Positions 19,007 to 27,325 of a DNA stretch of 64,000 nt are shown here, piece after piece (the first letter of the stretch is position 1; each line of letters opens with the position of its first letter). A model generated the notes under the pieces. It had not been told where the DNA came from and ran no database searches. It was given only the letters and a program-made list of their open reading frames with translations. The stretch is from Verrucomicrobiales bacterium (GTDB taxonomy: Bacteria > Verrucomicrobiota > Verrucomicrobiia > Limisphaerales > CAIMTB01), in assembly GCA_016795425.1 (NCBI GenBank), contig JAEUHG010000005.1:1-64000 (forward strand). The letters are read 5' to 3'. Position numbers and translations under genes: made by a program.

Positions 19007-21904
19007 CTACTCGCTTCTCAGCCGCAGGAATTGATTGGGGGAACCAGGATCGCGGAATCCTTCGACGGTGAGCGTGCCGTCGGTCGTCAGGTTGGTTCGC
19101 ACGGTCTGCCAGTGGAAGAGGTCACTGGAACTTTCCAAATAGGCTGGCGCGCCGGGTTTGGTCGTGAACGTCAGTTGTCCGCCCGTGGAGGAGGCGTTAG
19201 ACGCCGCCACCAACCGCGGCACCTGCCAACCGAGGAGGCGCACCACGCACGCCTTCGCCACGGCGTCGAACACATACGGAAACTCGTTCGAGTGCCACCC
19301 TCCCACCCATACCCATCCGTCAGGGGAGGCGGAGAGCGAGGTGAAATGGGGCGTCGCGGTTTCCTCTACCTTGAAGGAATCGTCGATGGCCCCGGTGGGA
19401 AGCAACATCGCCAGGCGGGCACGGACGACGCCGTGGAAGTCTGGAAACGTTCCGCCGACGAGAATTCGCTGATCCGGAAGAACCACCGCCGCACCGACGC
19501 CTTGCCCGCCGCGGCCCTGGATGAAGTCCAGGTCGACGCTTCCGTCCGCGAGCAGTCGAACGATCCCCGACGTTGTCTTGTTGCCGAAGGTGACCGTGGC
19601 CACGCGGATCAAAGCCTTGCCGTCGCGTTGGAGCGCCAGGACTGCGACGTCCGGGTCAGGTTTGGCGTTGAGTCCGGCCGGCGGCGTATAGGCGTCGTCC
19701 AAGGAACCGTTCGGATTCAGTCGGGCGAGACCCGGTCGGGCGATTTGGTGAATGTTTGTGAAGGTCCCGGCCACGAGGAGGCGTCCTTCGGTGTCGACCA
19801 CTGCGGATGTGGGGATTCCGGAGCCGAAATCGGGGGACTGAAATTCGGGATCGGTCTGGCCGGTGGTATCGAGGAGGGCGAGGCGTCCCACGAGTTGGTC
19901 ATTCATGAGTTCCGCACCCAGGAGCAGGAACTTGCCACCGGGCAGGTTCACCAAGCGTTGGATTTGGCTCCAACGGGCGAGCCCGATGGGCGGGCGGAAA
20001 CCGGGATCGGGGGTGCTGTCCGCGCGAAGGATGAGCAGCGGATGCGTGGAGGACTCGCCCTGGTGATACACGAAGGCGAGCACGTTTCCGTTGTCCAGGG
20101 GCGCGGCAAAGAGCAGGCGCTCAGTCGCTGAGTTCCCGGTCCATCGACGGAGCAATTGTCCGTCGGATGTGGCCCACAGCGCCACGAGGTTGGAGGCCGT
20201 GCCTTCGCGACCCACGACAAAGGCGTTGCCGTTGGGCAGAACATCGACGGAAGACGCGAATTGCGGCCATTCACCGCGCAGTCGAAACGCCGGATCCGGG
20301 CTGCCGACCCGATCATCATCGCGAAGAACCACCTGGTGGGCGGCGTGACCGATGGGGATGGATGGATTGGGATCGGACAGGATCGCGCGCAGGCTCTTGT
20401 CGGGTTCCGCACGTCCATCCGCCACCAAGGGGATCGCGAATCGTTTGTTCCATTCGCCCGCCTCGAATCGAAGCGAATCGGGGAGCGGCAAGAAATCCGA
20501 TCCTGGGACGGCGGGGTTGGGCAGGTCGTTGGTGGTCAGTTGGAGCCGGAAACTCAGGGGAGATTGGAGTGGTCCCCATCGCCGCACCTCGATCCAGGCC
20601 ATTCCCGAATCTTCGACTCCGTCAGATTCCTCGCTGCTGAGTTGGATGGCCGGGAGTTCGGGACCGAAGACGCAGGCGAGGCCGGTGGCCATGCCCACAT
20701 CTGGTTGACCCCAGACGTCCACCATCACTGAATGCACGCCCACGAGGAGGCGGCCGTCGGCGAGCGGGACCATCCTTTGCATGGTGCCCAGCCAAGCGAG
20801 AATGGGTTGGCTGCTGCCGACGGTGCCGGGAAGAAGCGGTTTGATGCCGGTGACCATGGGGTCGACCGAACCGTTGGCGTTCAATCGCAAAAGGGCTCTG
20901 GCTGGTATGGCGTTGGTCTGTTCGAACGCGCCTAGGACCCAGTACCGACCCTGTTCGGCAGAATGCAGGTCATAGATTTGGGCCCCACAACCGTCGGGCA
21001 GGCATGAACCCCAACGGGGAAGGGACGGCGGTACGAAATCGGGGTCGACCGTGCCGTCGGCGAGAAGGCGGACAAGCTGGCTTCGAGGGAGTCCATTGAC
21101 GGTATCGAAATGACCGGAGACCAGAATGTGACCGTTTTCCTCAGGCAGAATGACGCTGTCGCGGTCGACAGGGGCAAAGCCAGAGGGTCCGTCGAATTGC
21201 GAGCTCGCGAAGGAGGCATCCGGAAGGCCATCGGGTAGAAAACGCTGCAAACCACCCGTACCGAGAGCCAGGATGCGGTCGTCGGATTGAACGGCCAGTT
21301 TGACACCGCAACCGGCCAGGGTGATGGGATGAAAGGAGTCGTCGCGACTGCCATCGGCATTTAAGCGGAGCACGCGGGTGCAGTTCGTTTCCAGGAGCAC
21401 GACCACCTTGCCGCTGGATTGTGCCACGGCGTGTCGCGCGGTGTCGGGCAGTTGGGCGGTGAACGCCGCGGTCGTTCCATTACCGCGAATGCGGGCGATG
21501 CCAGCGGAGGCGACCGTTGGGAATTCGCCACCCACCAGGACTCCGCCGTCCGGCGTCGGCGAAAGGAAGGTGAGTTGGCCGTAGATTCTCCAGGGAGTGT
21601 AACTCGAGTCGAGGGTGCCGTCGGCAGCGAGGCGGACCACCGTGTCCCTGGGACGGCCCGGCATGCCGCGGGGTGCGATCGCTTCGGAAGCCGTATCTTC
21701 AATCATCCAGATTTTGCCGTCGGTCGCGCGGACGAGGGCCTTGGGGCCGTTGAGGGCGGCGCCGGGGTGGTAGTTGGTGTCGTTGATGAGTTCGAAGGCT
21801 GCAAAAGACGGGAGTCGCAAAAGGATGAATACGATCAGACCGAGCCATGCCGCACTTAAGGTTTGGGAAATGGACCAGGACCGCCGACGGGGTTTGGGGG
21901 TCAT
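19007..21904 (-). CDS. Secreted delta-60-repeat (beta-propeller-like) protein with Calx-beta-like insert
   Basis: 965 residues. A basic N-terminus and hydrophobic segment ([18 protein letters not shown]) form a signal peptide. At least eight delta-60-type repeats carry the pattern (V/L)xRLxxDGSxDxxF, for example [14 protein letters not shown] and [14 protein letters not shown]. They fall in two blocks separated by a Calx-beta-like domain in the middle, recognised by [12 protein letters not shown] and a -VLRDDD ending. The last 60 residues ([16 protein letters not shown]) form a beta-rich tail domain common on exported verrucomicrobial proteins. The role is unknown; delta-60 proteins are predicted surface or extracellular propellers. 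The minus-strand oxidoreductase follows it. Confidence 0.9.
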   Translation of the reverse strand: MTPKPRRRSWSISQTLSAAWLGLIVFILLRLPSFAAFELINDTNYHPGAALNGPKALVRATDGKIWMIEDTASEAIAPRGMPGRPRDTVVRLAADGTLDSSYTPWRIYGQLTFLSPTPDGGVLVGGEFPTVASAGIARIRGNGTTAAFTAQLPDTARHAVAQSSGKVVVLLETNCTRVLRLNADGSRDDSFHPITLAGCGVKLAVQSDDRILALGTGGLQRFLPDGLPDASFASSQFDGPSGFAPVDRDSVILPEENGHILVSGHFDTVNGLPRSQLVRLLADGTVDPDFVPPSLPRWGSCLPDGCGAQIYDLHSAEQGRYWVLGAFEQTNAIPARALLRLNANGSVDPMVTGIKPLLPGTVGSSQPILAWLGTMQRMVPLADGRLLVGVHSVMVDVWGQPDVGMATGLACVFGPELPAIQLSSEESDGVEDSGMAWIEVRRWGPLQSPLSFRLQLTTNDLPNPAVPGSDFLPLPDSLRFEAGEWNKRFAIPLVADGRAEPDKSLRAILSDPNPSIPIGHAAHQVVLRDDDRVGSPDPAFRLRGEWPQFASSVDVLPNGNAFVVGREGTASNLVALWATSDGQLLRRWTGNSATERLLFAAPLDNGNVLAFVYHQGESSTHPLLILRADSTPDPGFRPPIGLARWSQIQRLVNLPGGKFLLLGAELMNDQLVGRLALLDTTGQTDPEFQSPDFGSGIPTSAVVDTEGRLLVAGTFTNIHQIARPGLARLNPNGSLDDAYTPPAGLNAKPDPDVAVLALQRDGKALIRVATVTFGNKTTSGIVRLLADGSVDLDFIQGRGGQGVGAAVVLPDQRILVGGTFPDFHGVVRARLAMLLPTGAIDDSFKVEETATPHFTSLSASPDGWVWVGGWHSNEFPYVFDAVAKACVVRLLGWQVPRLVAASNASSTGGQLTFTTKPGAPAYLESSSDLFHWQTVRTNLTTDGTLTVEGFRDPGSPNQFLRLRSE

Positions 21905-22040
21905 AGAAAGGCGCCGGAAAGTCGTTCAGGGGCTGGGAATTGGCAAGGTGAGGGACCGGGAGAAGCGGGAATACGGGGCCAGCGGGACCTAAAGGACCTT
22001 GGTTTCGGATGGAGTCGTCGTGGTTGGACGGGCAAAACCG

Positions 22041-22068
22041 TTGACCTACTGCTCCGTATCATTAATTT
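22041..22068 (+). promoter_or_regulatory. Possible sigma-70-type promoter for the DUF5069 gene
   Basis: TTGACC (22041-22046) and TAATTT (22063-22068) are spaced 16 bp in an unusually A+T-rich patch, leaving a leader of about 40 nt before the ATG at 22114. The -35 is a good match and the -10 a poor one. Confidence 0.35.
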
Positions 22069-22113
22069 GCGCGGGTCCCAAGAATTCGAAGGGTCAACTA
22101 TTCATTGCATCGC

Positions 22114-22560
22114 ATGAGCAACAAACACGTTCCATTGATCAGTTCCGGCGTCGCCGGTCCGCTTGGCCTCCTCCATCTTCCGCGCCTGTGGCAGAAGGGG
22201 TTGTTGGGTGGCCTGGGCAAGTTGGCGGACGGCTACACCGACATCGGGCCGGGCTACGACCACATGGTGCTCGGCGCCATTGGCGTGGATCCCGCGAAGG
22301 CCAAAGCCTTTTTGCGCGAGAAGAAGCCGACCTACGCGCAGTTCGAGGCGTGGATCAAGGCGTACCCCGGAGTGAAGTTGGACAAGGCGACGATCTACAA
22401 GAACAACGTCGCCATCCAGGGCTACATCCACGACGACGCCACCCGCAAGGGCATCCTGGCGGCCGCCGGATTGTCCGATGACGGATCTTCGAATCCCGGA
22501 GCCGTCGATCTGAACAATCTCGACGACTGGACCGAGTTCCATAAGGCCGTGGTGAGCTAA
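22114..22560 (+). CDS. DUF5069 domain-containing protein
   Basis: A small soluble protein of 148 residues, matching from memory the DUF5069 family found mostly in Verrucomicrobiota. Seen features: an N-terminal GVAGPLGLLHLPRLWQK motif, GPGYDHMVLGAIGVD in the middle and an aspartate-rich end. There is no signal peptide or membrane segment. I chose the ATG at 22114 over an in-frame TTG 9 bp upstream. The gene stands alone between a possible promoter and a strong terminator, so it is probably monocistronic. Function unknown. Confidence 0.85.
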   Translation: MSNKHVPLISSGVAGPLGLLHLPRLWQKGLLGGLGKLADGYTDIGPGYDHMVLGAIGVDPAKAKAFLREKKPTYAQFEAWIKAYPGVKLDKATIYKNNVAIQGYIHDDATRKGILAAAGLSDDGSSNPGAVDLNNLDDWTEFHKAVVS

Positions 22561-22585
22561 GCTCAGGCCTCGACGGAGTTTTCGG

Positions 22586-22619
22586 AATCGGCGCCGTCCT
22601 TTCGGGGGCGGCGCCGATT
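22586..22619 (+). terminator. Intrinsic terminator-like hairpin after the DUF5069 gene
   Basis: A 14-bp stem (22586-22599 paired with 22606-22619, AATCGGCGCCGTCC against GGGCGGCGCCGATT, one G-U pair) closes a 6-nt loop, 25 bp after the stop. The 3' side continues with GTTGTTGGG rather than a clean U run. Confidence 0.75.
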
Positions 22620-22654
22620 GTTGTTGGGAGAGGGAAGGAGGAGGGCAAAGGGGT

Positions 22655-22772
22655 GGTCTCACGCCGAGGCGCGGAGAAGGAGGGAAGGGTGGAAGGAAGA
22701 CAGAAATGCGGTGATGCTGTGTTCGGCAGTCCCCGCCTTCCTTTGCGGCTTGGCGCCTCGGCGCAAGGAACC
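22655..22772. repeat. Dispersed imperfect inverted repeat of the HAEARRR type
   Basis: CGCCGAGGCGC (22662-22672) is exactly inverted as GCGCCTCGGCG (22753-22763), with G+A-rich and C+T-rich arms between them that also pair partly (GGAGAAGGAGGGAAGG against CCTTCCTTTGCGG). Translated on plus, the left arm gives SHAEARRRREG, the well-known spurious peptide produced by a dispersed repeat found in many bacterial genomes. It lies between the DUF5069 terminator and the promoter of the next operon. It appears to be non-coding; whether it is transcribed is unknown. Confidence 0.7.
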
Positions 22773-22803
22773 TCATGCCTGGCGTTTCCTTCCTCCCTCC
22801 CAA

Positions 22804-22832
22804 TTGGACTTGGCGGCCGTCGTTGGTAACGT
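22804..22832 (+). promoter_or_regulatory. Possible promoter of the HAD-Nudix/folB operon
   Basis: TTGGAC (22804-22809), a 17-bp spacer and TAACGT (22827-22832) end 7 bp before the GTG at 22840. Hexamer matches are moderate, but spacing is ideal and the location agrees with the HAD domain beginning at that GTG, which would make the transcript nearly leaderless. Confidence 0.4.
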
Positions 22833-22839
22833 CGCTCCC

Positions 22840-23925
22840 GTGATCCGCAACGTGATCTTCGACTGGTCCGGAACTTTGGTGGATGACTTGCCGGCAGTCC
22901 TGGATGCCACCAATCACGTACTGGCGCAGGCCGGGATGCCTCCGATGTCGCGCGAGCAGTTTCGCGCCGAGTTCAAGCTCCCGTTCACAGGCTTCTATGA
23001 GCAGCATTTGCCGAACATCCCGATGGAGCAGTTGGAGGCGTGGTTCCACGCTCGATTCCGGGAAGTCCAAGGCTCGGTGGTGGAGTTGCCGCATGCCCGG
23101 CGGTTCCTGGAGTTCTGCCGGGCGCGCGGAGTTCGCACCCTGCTGTTGAGCACCATGCATCCCGATCACTTCGCCGTTCAGAATCGAGCGAACGGGTTCG
23201 GCAACTACCTGGATCATCCCTACCTGGGTGTCTGGGATAAGCGAAAGAAGATCCACGAAATCCTGCGCGATCATGATTTGAAACCGGATGAAACGGTCTT
23301 CATCGGCGACATGGAGCATGACATCGAAACGGCGAAGCACGGTGGCATTCGCAGCGTCGGCGTTCTCACCGGCTACAATGCCAGCCATCAACTCCACCGT
23401 GCCGGCCCGGACCGCATCGTCGAGCACTTGGGTGAGCTCCAGGACATTCTCGAAGCCGCCGGTATGGAGTTGGTGAGTGCCGTGCCGTCGGGTTCGGAGT
23501 CCCGTCGACCGGTGGTGACCGTCGGTGCGGCGATTCTGGACGACGCCGAGCGCGTTTTGATGGTGCGGACTCACAAATGGTCGAATCGGTGGGGGATTCC
23601 CGGTGGAAAGGTGAAGTTCGGGGAATCCAGCGAGAGCGCGCTGGTTCGGGAGCTCAAGGAGGAGACCAACCTCGACGTTCGGGACATCGAGTTTGTCCTG
23701 GTGCAGGACTGCATTCACTCCAAGGAATTCTATCGTGACGATCATTTCGTGCTTCTGAACTACCGCTGCCGGGTTCCGGCAGGCGTGAAAGCCGAAGTGC
23801 GCCTGAACGAGGAAGCTCAGGATTACCGCTGGGTGACCCTGGAGACCGCTTTGGAGATGGACCTCAATCAACCGACCCGCGTCCTGCTGGAGGCCCTGCG
23901 GGCAAACAAAACCGCCGATGTCTGA
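22840..23925 (+). CDS. HAD-family phosphatase fused to a Nudix hydrolase
   Basis: 361 residues with two domains. HAD part (1-215): motif I FDWSGTLVDD with nucleophile Asp8 but Ser10 in place of the usual second Asp; a helical cap; motif II LLLSTMHPD; lysine motif DKRKK; motif IV FIGDMEHDIETA. Nudix part (from about 220): complete Nudix box GGKVKFGESSESALVRELKE plus ETNL, near 254-277. The GTG start is set by the HAD N-terminus; extending upstream would only translate the dispersed repeat. Its last 8 bp overlap folB. Context suggests it converts dihydroneopterin triphosphate to dihydroneopterin (Nudix removes pyrophosphate, HAD removes the last phosphate), feeding FolB. This is inference; a house-cleaning nucleotide role is the alternative. 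Confidence 0.88.
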   Translation: MIRNVIFDWSGTLVDDLPAVLDATNHVLAQAGMPPMSREQFRAEFKLPFTGFYEQHLPNIPMEQLEAWFHARFREVQGSVVELPHARRFLEFCRARGVRTLLLSTMHPDHFAVQNRANGFGNYLDHPYLGVWDKRKKIHEILRDHDLKPDETVFIGDMEHDIETAKHGGIRSVGVLTGYNASHQLHRAGPDRIVEHLGELQDILEAAGMELVSAVPSGSESRRPVVTVGAAILDDAERVLMVRTHKWSNRWGIPGGKVKFGESSESALVRELKEETNLDVRDIEFVLVQDCIHSKEFYRDDHFVLLNYRCRVPAGVKAEVRLNEEAQDYRWVTLETALEMDLNQPTRVLLEALRANKTADV

Positions 23926-24283
23926 CCGCATTGAAATCGCCGATCTCGAAGTATCGTGGCGGGTGGGCGTTCCGGACCACGAGCGTTCGCGACCGCAGCG
24001 GCTCCTGTTGACGATCTCTATGGAAACCGACGTCACAGTCGCGGCGAAAACCGACGATCTTGCGCGGACCATCGATTATTACGCCGTGACACGGCGGATC
24101 CAGGGTCTGGGCGAGGGCCGGGAGTGGCGGTTGATCGAGAGTCTGGCCGTCGAGATCGCCGAACTGGTGCTGAGGGATTACGGTCCGAAACGCGTGACGG
24201 TGGAGGTAAAAAAGTTCATTCTGCCCTCAACCCAATGGGTCTCGGTGCGCGTCGAACGCGCGCTTCCGTTGGCGAAGGGATAA
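23918..24283 (+). CDS. folB: Dihydroneopterin aldolase FolB
   Basis: 121 residues, the usual length. Converts 7,8-dihydroneopterin to 6-hydroxymethyl-7,8-dihydropterin plus glycolaldehyde in folate synthesis. The conserved elements are present: VGVPDHERSRPQRLLL (substrate-binding glutamate), TIDYYAV, LIESLAVEIAELVL and the catalytic-lysine region VEVKKF. The ATG overlaps the end of the HAD-Nudix gene by 8 bp. Four bp separate its stop from the next gene, so it belongs to the same operon. Confidence 0.93.
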   Translation: MSDRIEIADLEVSWRVGVPDHERSRPQRLLLTISMETDVTVAAKTDDLARTIDYYAVTRRIQGLGEGREWRLIESLAVEIAELVLRDYGPKRVTVEVKKFILPSTQWVSVRVERALPLAKG

Positions 24284-24287
24284 GGCT

Positions 24288-25253
24288 ATGGACACGCATT
24301 CGCGAGTGGGTCGTCGTCGATTCCTCTCCGCCCTGGGCATGGCGGGCGCCACCGTCGCGGTCGGACTACCGAAACGATCGCCGGCGGCCCCTCTTCCCGA
24401 GGGCACCTGGAAAACTGCGGTGGGCTTGAATGGATTCCAATCCGGCTCCCACAAGTACAAGCGTCAGTACCCGATTTGGGAGGTGCTTGATTTCACCGCC
24501 CGGGAAGGCTTCGACGGCGTCGAGTTGGTGAGCGACTGGCCGCAGGGAGGATATCCTTTGCCGGCGGAATCGGATCGCATCCGGGCGTTGCGGAGATTGT
24601 ATGATGGGTATGGTCTGAAGATTTTTTCCATTCAACTGGGCGCCGAGGGTGCCTTTTCACCGGCGGCATCGGATCGGGACCGATGGTTGTCCGAGGTGCG
24701 TGACCGATTGCGGTTGGCCCAGGCGCTGGGAGCGTCCTGTACGGGTTTGTGGCCGGGCGGCGGACTGCGAGGTCAAACGTTGGACGAGGCGCTCAAGCGA
24801 TTGGCGACCTCGTTTCGCGAGGCGGCCGGCATCGCTCAAGACCTGGGGATTCTTCTGGCATTCGAGATTGAACCGCCATTCGTGTTCCGGACCGAGGAGC
24901 ACGTGCATCGAATCCTCGCGGAGACCAAGCACCCCAATCTGAAAGTCATCTACGATCCCAGCCATTTTGACCTGATGAGCGGCTCGGCGGGACGGCCTCA
25001 TGAGATGTTGAAGCGCGTGGGGGTTTCCAACGTGGGCTACCTTCACCTCACGGATACGGACGGGACACTGCGTGACGGCGGAACCTCGAAACACCTGCCG
25101 TGCGGCGAAGGTCACGCCAACCTGATGGAATCATTCCGATTGTTGCGGGAGGACGGGTTCAAGGGCTGGATCATGATCGACAGTTGGGAGATCCCGGATC
25201 CGTACGACGCCTGTCGGAAGGGGCTGAAGATGATAAAGGAGGCCATGCGATGA
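24288..25253 (+). CDS. Sugar phosphate isomerase/epimerase-like TIM barrel with Tat signal
   Basis: 321 residues. The N-terminus carries a Tat signal (VGRRRFLSALGMAG), then a xylose-isomerase-like (AP-endonuclease 2) barrel. Likely metal ligands appear in LLAFEIEPPF (Glu), IYDPSHFDLM (Asp, His), YLHLTD and a final Asp in the WIMIDSWE segment. A purine-rich AAGGGATAAGG precedes the ATG. Predicted to isomerise or epimerise a sugar or inositol derivative, probably outside the cytoplasm. Its TGA overlaps the ATG of the nitrilase gene. It shares a transcript with folB but has no obvious folate role. Confidence 0.88.
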   Translation: MDTHSRVGRRRFLSALGMAGATVAVGLPKRSPAAPLPEGTWKTAVGLNGFQSGSHKYKRQYPIWEVLDFTAREGFDGVELVSDWPQGGYPLPAESDRIRALRRLYDGYGLKIFSIQLGAEGAFSPAASDRDRWLSEVRDRLRLAQALGASCTGLWPGGGLRGQTLDEALKRLATSFREAAGIAQDLGILLAFEIEPPFVFRTEEHVHRILAETKHPNLKVIYDPSHFDLMSGSAGRPHEMLKRVGVSNVGYLHLTDTDGTLRDGGTSKHLPCGEGHANLMESFRLLREDGFKGWIMIDSWEIPDPYDACRKGLKMIKEAMR

Positions 25254-26017
25254 GCGGTCCGATGGTGGTGGGAATTCAGATGGACCTGGCCTGGGAAGAA
25301 CCCTCGGCGAATCGGTCGCGGGCGGAACACCGGATTCGGGAAGCCGCGCCGCCACAGGGTTCGCTCGTGGTCCTTCCGGAGATGTTTACCACCGGATTCA
25401 CGCTGAAAGCCGTGCCCGAACCGGAGGACGGCCCGACGGAGTTGTGGATGCAGGGCGTGGCGCGGCGACATGGAGTATGGCTGTTGGGTGGGTTGATTCG
25501 GCAACGGCCTTCCGAGGATGCCGGCAATGAGTTGATCGTCTGTGATCCGGAGGGCCGGACCAGGGCCAATTACCGCAAGCAACGACCCTTCGTTCCCGGT
25601 GACGAGCATCGCGCCTATGCCGGGGGTTCGGCGCCTACCGTGTTCGCCTGGGGGGACGTCAAGGTGGCCCCGTTCATCTGTTATGATCTGAGATTTCCCG
25701 AGCTCTTTCGCGAGGCAGCCCGGCAACGTCCGGAACTCTACGTGGTGATTGCCAGTTGGCCGGATAAGCGGATCCACCATTGGGTTCGTTTGTTGCAGGC
25801 GAGAGCCATCGAGAACCAAGCCTACATCATCGGGGTCAATCGCGTCGGGGATGATCCTCAGTTTCATTACAACGGGCGCTCGTTGGTGGCGGATGCGTCG
25901 GGCGAATTGCTGGCCGACGCGGGCCACGACGAAGGCGCGATCCGTGCGAATCTGGACCTGGCATCCTTGCGGAATTACCGGGAAAAGCTCCCGTTTCTGG
26001 CCGATCTGCGAGGGTGA
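25250..26017 (+). CDS. Carbon-nitrogen hydrolase (nitrilase superfamily, omega-amidase-like)
   Basis: 255 residues with a complete catalytic triad: Glu44 (LPEMFTTGF), Lys110 (YRKQRPF) and Cys144 (FICYDLRFPELFR). The motif set resembles YafV/NIT2 omega-amidases, which hydrolyse alpha-ketoglutaramate or alpha-ketosuccinamate. No signal peptide, so cytoplasmic. The ATG at 25250 overlaps the preceding stop (ATGA), fixing the start. Next in the operon is the RbsD/FucU gene. The exact substrate is uncertain. Confidence 0.9.
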   Translation: MSGPMVVGIQMDLAWEEPSANRSRAEHRIREAAPPQGSLVVLPEMFTTGFTLKAVPEPEDGPTELWMQGVARRHGVWLLGGLIRQRPSEDAGNELIVCDPEGRTRANYRKQRPFVPGDEHRAYAGGSAPTVFAWGDVKVAPFICYDLRFPELFREAARQRPELYVVIASWPDKRIHHWVRLLQARAIENQAYIIGVNRVGDDPQFHYNGRSLVADASGELLADAGHDEGAIRANLDLASLRNYREKLPFLADLRG

Positions 26018-26025
26018 ATCTTCCC

Positions 26026-26472
26026 ATGCTCAAACATCAACTCATCCATCCGGAGATCAGTCTCATCCTCGCCCGTGCCGGACACCACGCGAAGGTTCTC
26101 ATCGCGGACGGCAATTACCCGTCCTCTACGAAGAAAGGTCCAAACGCCGCGGTCATCAGCCTGAATCTGTGTCCGGGCTTGGTGACGGTGAGCCAGACGC
26201 TGCGGGCAATCCTCAGTGCGGTCCCCGTCGACGAGGTCAACACGATGGGGATTCCGCCCGACGATCCTTACGCCCTGCAAGGAGACCCTCCCGTTTGGGC
26301 GGAGTACCGAAGCATCCTGGGGGAGGCTGGTATGCGGCTGGAGCTGAAGCCGATTTCGAAATGGTCCTTCTATGAGGCGGTGGCATCGCCGGACCACGTG
26401 CTGACCATTCAGACCGGGGACCAGGCGCTGTGGGCGAATGTCTTGCTGACCCTGGGTTGCCGGACGCATTGA
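26026..26472 (+). CDS. RbsD/FucU-family sugar mutarotase
   Basis: 148 residues. Members interconvert anomers of ribose or fucose. Seen: the family N-terminus MLKHQLIHPEISLILARAGH, the ADGNYP motif (residues 26-31) and a C-terminal hydrophobic segment. I chose the ATG at 26026; an alternative GTG at 26014 would overlap the nitrilase stop. Last gene of the five-gene operon that starts at 22840. With a GH29 fucosidase also in the window (33379-34854), a fucose-type substrate is plausible but unproven. Confidence 0.88.
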   Translation: MLKHQLIHPEISLILARAGHHAKVLIADGNYPSSTKKGPNAAVISLNLCPGLVTVSQTLRAILSAVPVDEVNTMGIPPDDPYALQGDPPVWAEYRSILGEAGMRLELKPISKWSFYEAVASPDHVLTIQTGDQALWANVLLTLGCRTH

Positions 26473-26520
26473 GTGTGTTCGATGGGCCGGCCGAAGTGCC
26501 GCCGCCGAATCGAACCAATC

Positions 26521-27294
26521 TCAAGGCGCGAACTCCTTGTAGAACGTCGCGCCGGAGATGAGGAAGCCGATGGTGGTAATGATCTGGCGGACGCGCCGTT
26601 GGGGAATTCGTTGGGAGAAGTGAGAACCCAGGTAGTATCCGGCTAGAGCACCGGCAGTCATCACCCCGGCCTTGGGCCAATGGATCAGCCCGGCGCCCAC
26701 AAACCAGAGTGTGGCCACGAGGTTGATCAGGGAGCCCAGGACGGTCTTCACCGTGTTCATCTCATGGATGTTGGAGAATCCGAGGAATCCCAGCGACGCC
26801 AGCATCAGGATGCCGATGCCGGCCCCAAAATAGCCGCCGTAAACGGCCACAAAGAACTGAAAGACCAGGGCCGACCACACCCGCCTGGACGGCACTGACC
26901 CGGCGGGGTTCGAGGATTGGTGGAGTCGGGCCACCGCTCCTTGAGCGAGGAAGAGCACTGTGGCGAACAGAAGCAGGAAGGGGACGAGACGCGAGAAGAC
27001 CCGATCGCTGGTCAGCGTAAGAAGCACGCTGCCGAGCAATCCGCCGACCAGGCTGACCGGTATGAATCGTCGGAGCCATGGTTTGACCGGATCAAGGTGG
27101 CGACGGAAACCGAGGATGCTGCCGGCGGTCCCGATCATCAGCGCCAGGGTGCTGGTCGCATTGGCCACCACTGGTGGAGTGCCGACCGCCAGGAGGGAAG
27201 GAAACGTCACGAGGGTTCCTCCGCCCGCCACGGCGTTGATGGCGCCAGCCGTCGCCGCGGCGGCGGCGAGTCCGAGGGCTTCCCAGGGAGACAT
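26521..27294 (-). CDS. TauE/SafE-family sulfite/anion exporter-like permease
   Basis: 257 residues with seven to eight predicted membrane segments. The duplicated family motif is visible: AAATAGAINAVAGGGTLVTF near the N-terminus and YGGYFGAGIGILML in the second half. TauE/SafE proteins move small organic or sulfur anions. The ATG at 27294 precedes MSPWEALGLAAAAATAG; extending upstream adds only non-hydrophobic, out-of-family sequence. It lies 31 bp downstream of purL on the same strand and may be co-transcribed. It converges with the RbsD/FucU gene across 48 bp. Confidence 0.9.
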   Translation of the reverse strand: MSPWEALGLAAAAATAGAINAVAGGGTLVTFPSLLAVGTPPVVANATSTLALMIGTAGSILGFRRHLDPVKPWLRRFIPVSLVGGLLGSVLLTLTSDRVFSRLVPFLLLFATVLFLAQGAVARLHQSSNPAGSVPSRRVWSALVFQFFVAVYGGYFGAGIGILMLASLGFLGFSNIHEMNTVKTVLGSLINLVATLWFVGAGLIHWPKAGVMTAGALAGYYLGSHFSQRIPQRRVRQIITTIGFLISGATFYKEFAP

Positions 27295-27325
27295 GGCGTG
27301 GGCGGCGCGGTCTTGCCAGCGCGCC

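Noticed and set aside
22618-22839. N-terminal extension of the HAD-Nudix protein
   Set aside because: Encodes the HAEARRR repeat peptide and precedes the HAD fold, and a possible promoter lies inside it.
22102-24072. 656-codon open frame on minus
   Set aside because: Antisense to DUF5069 and HAD-Nudix genes and crosses a terminator and a repeat.
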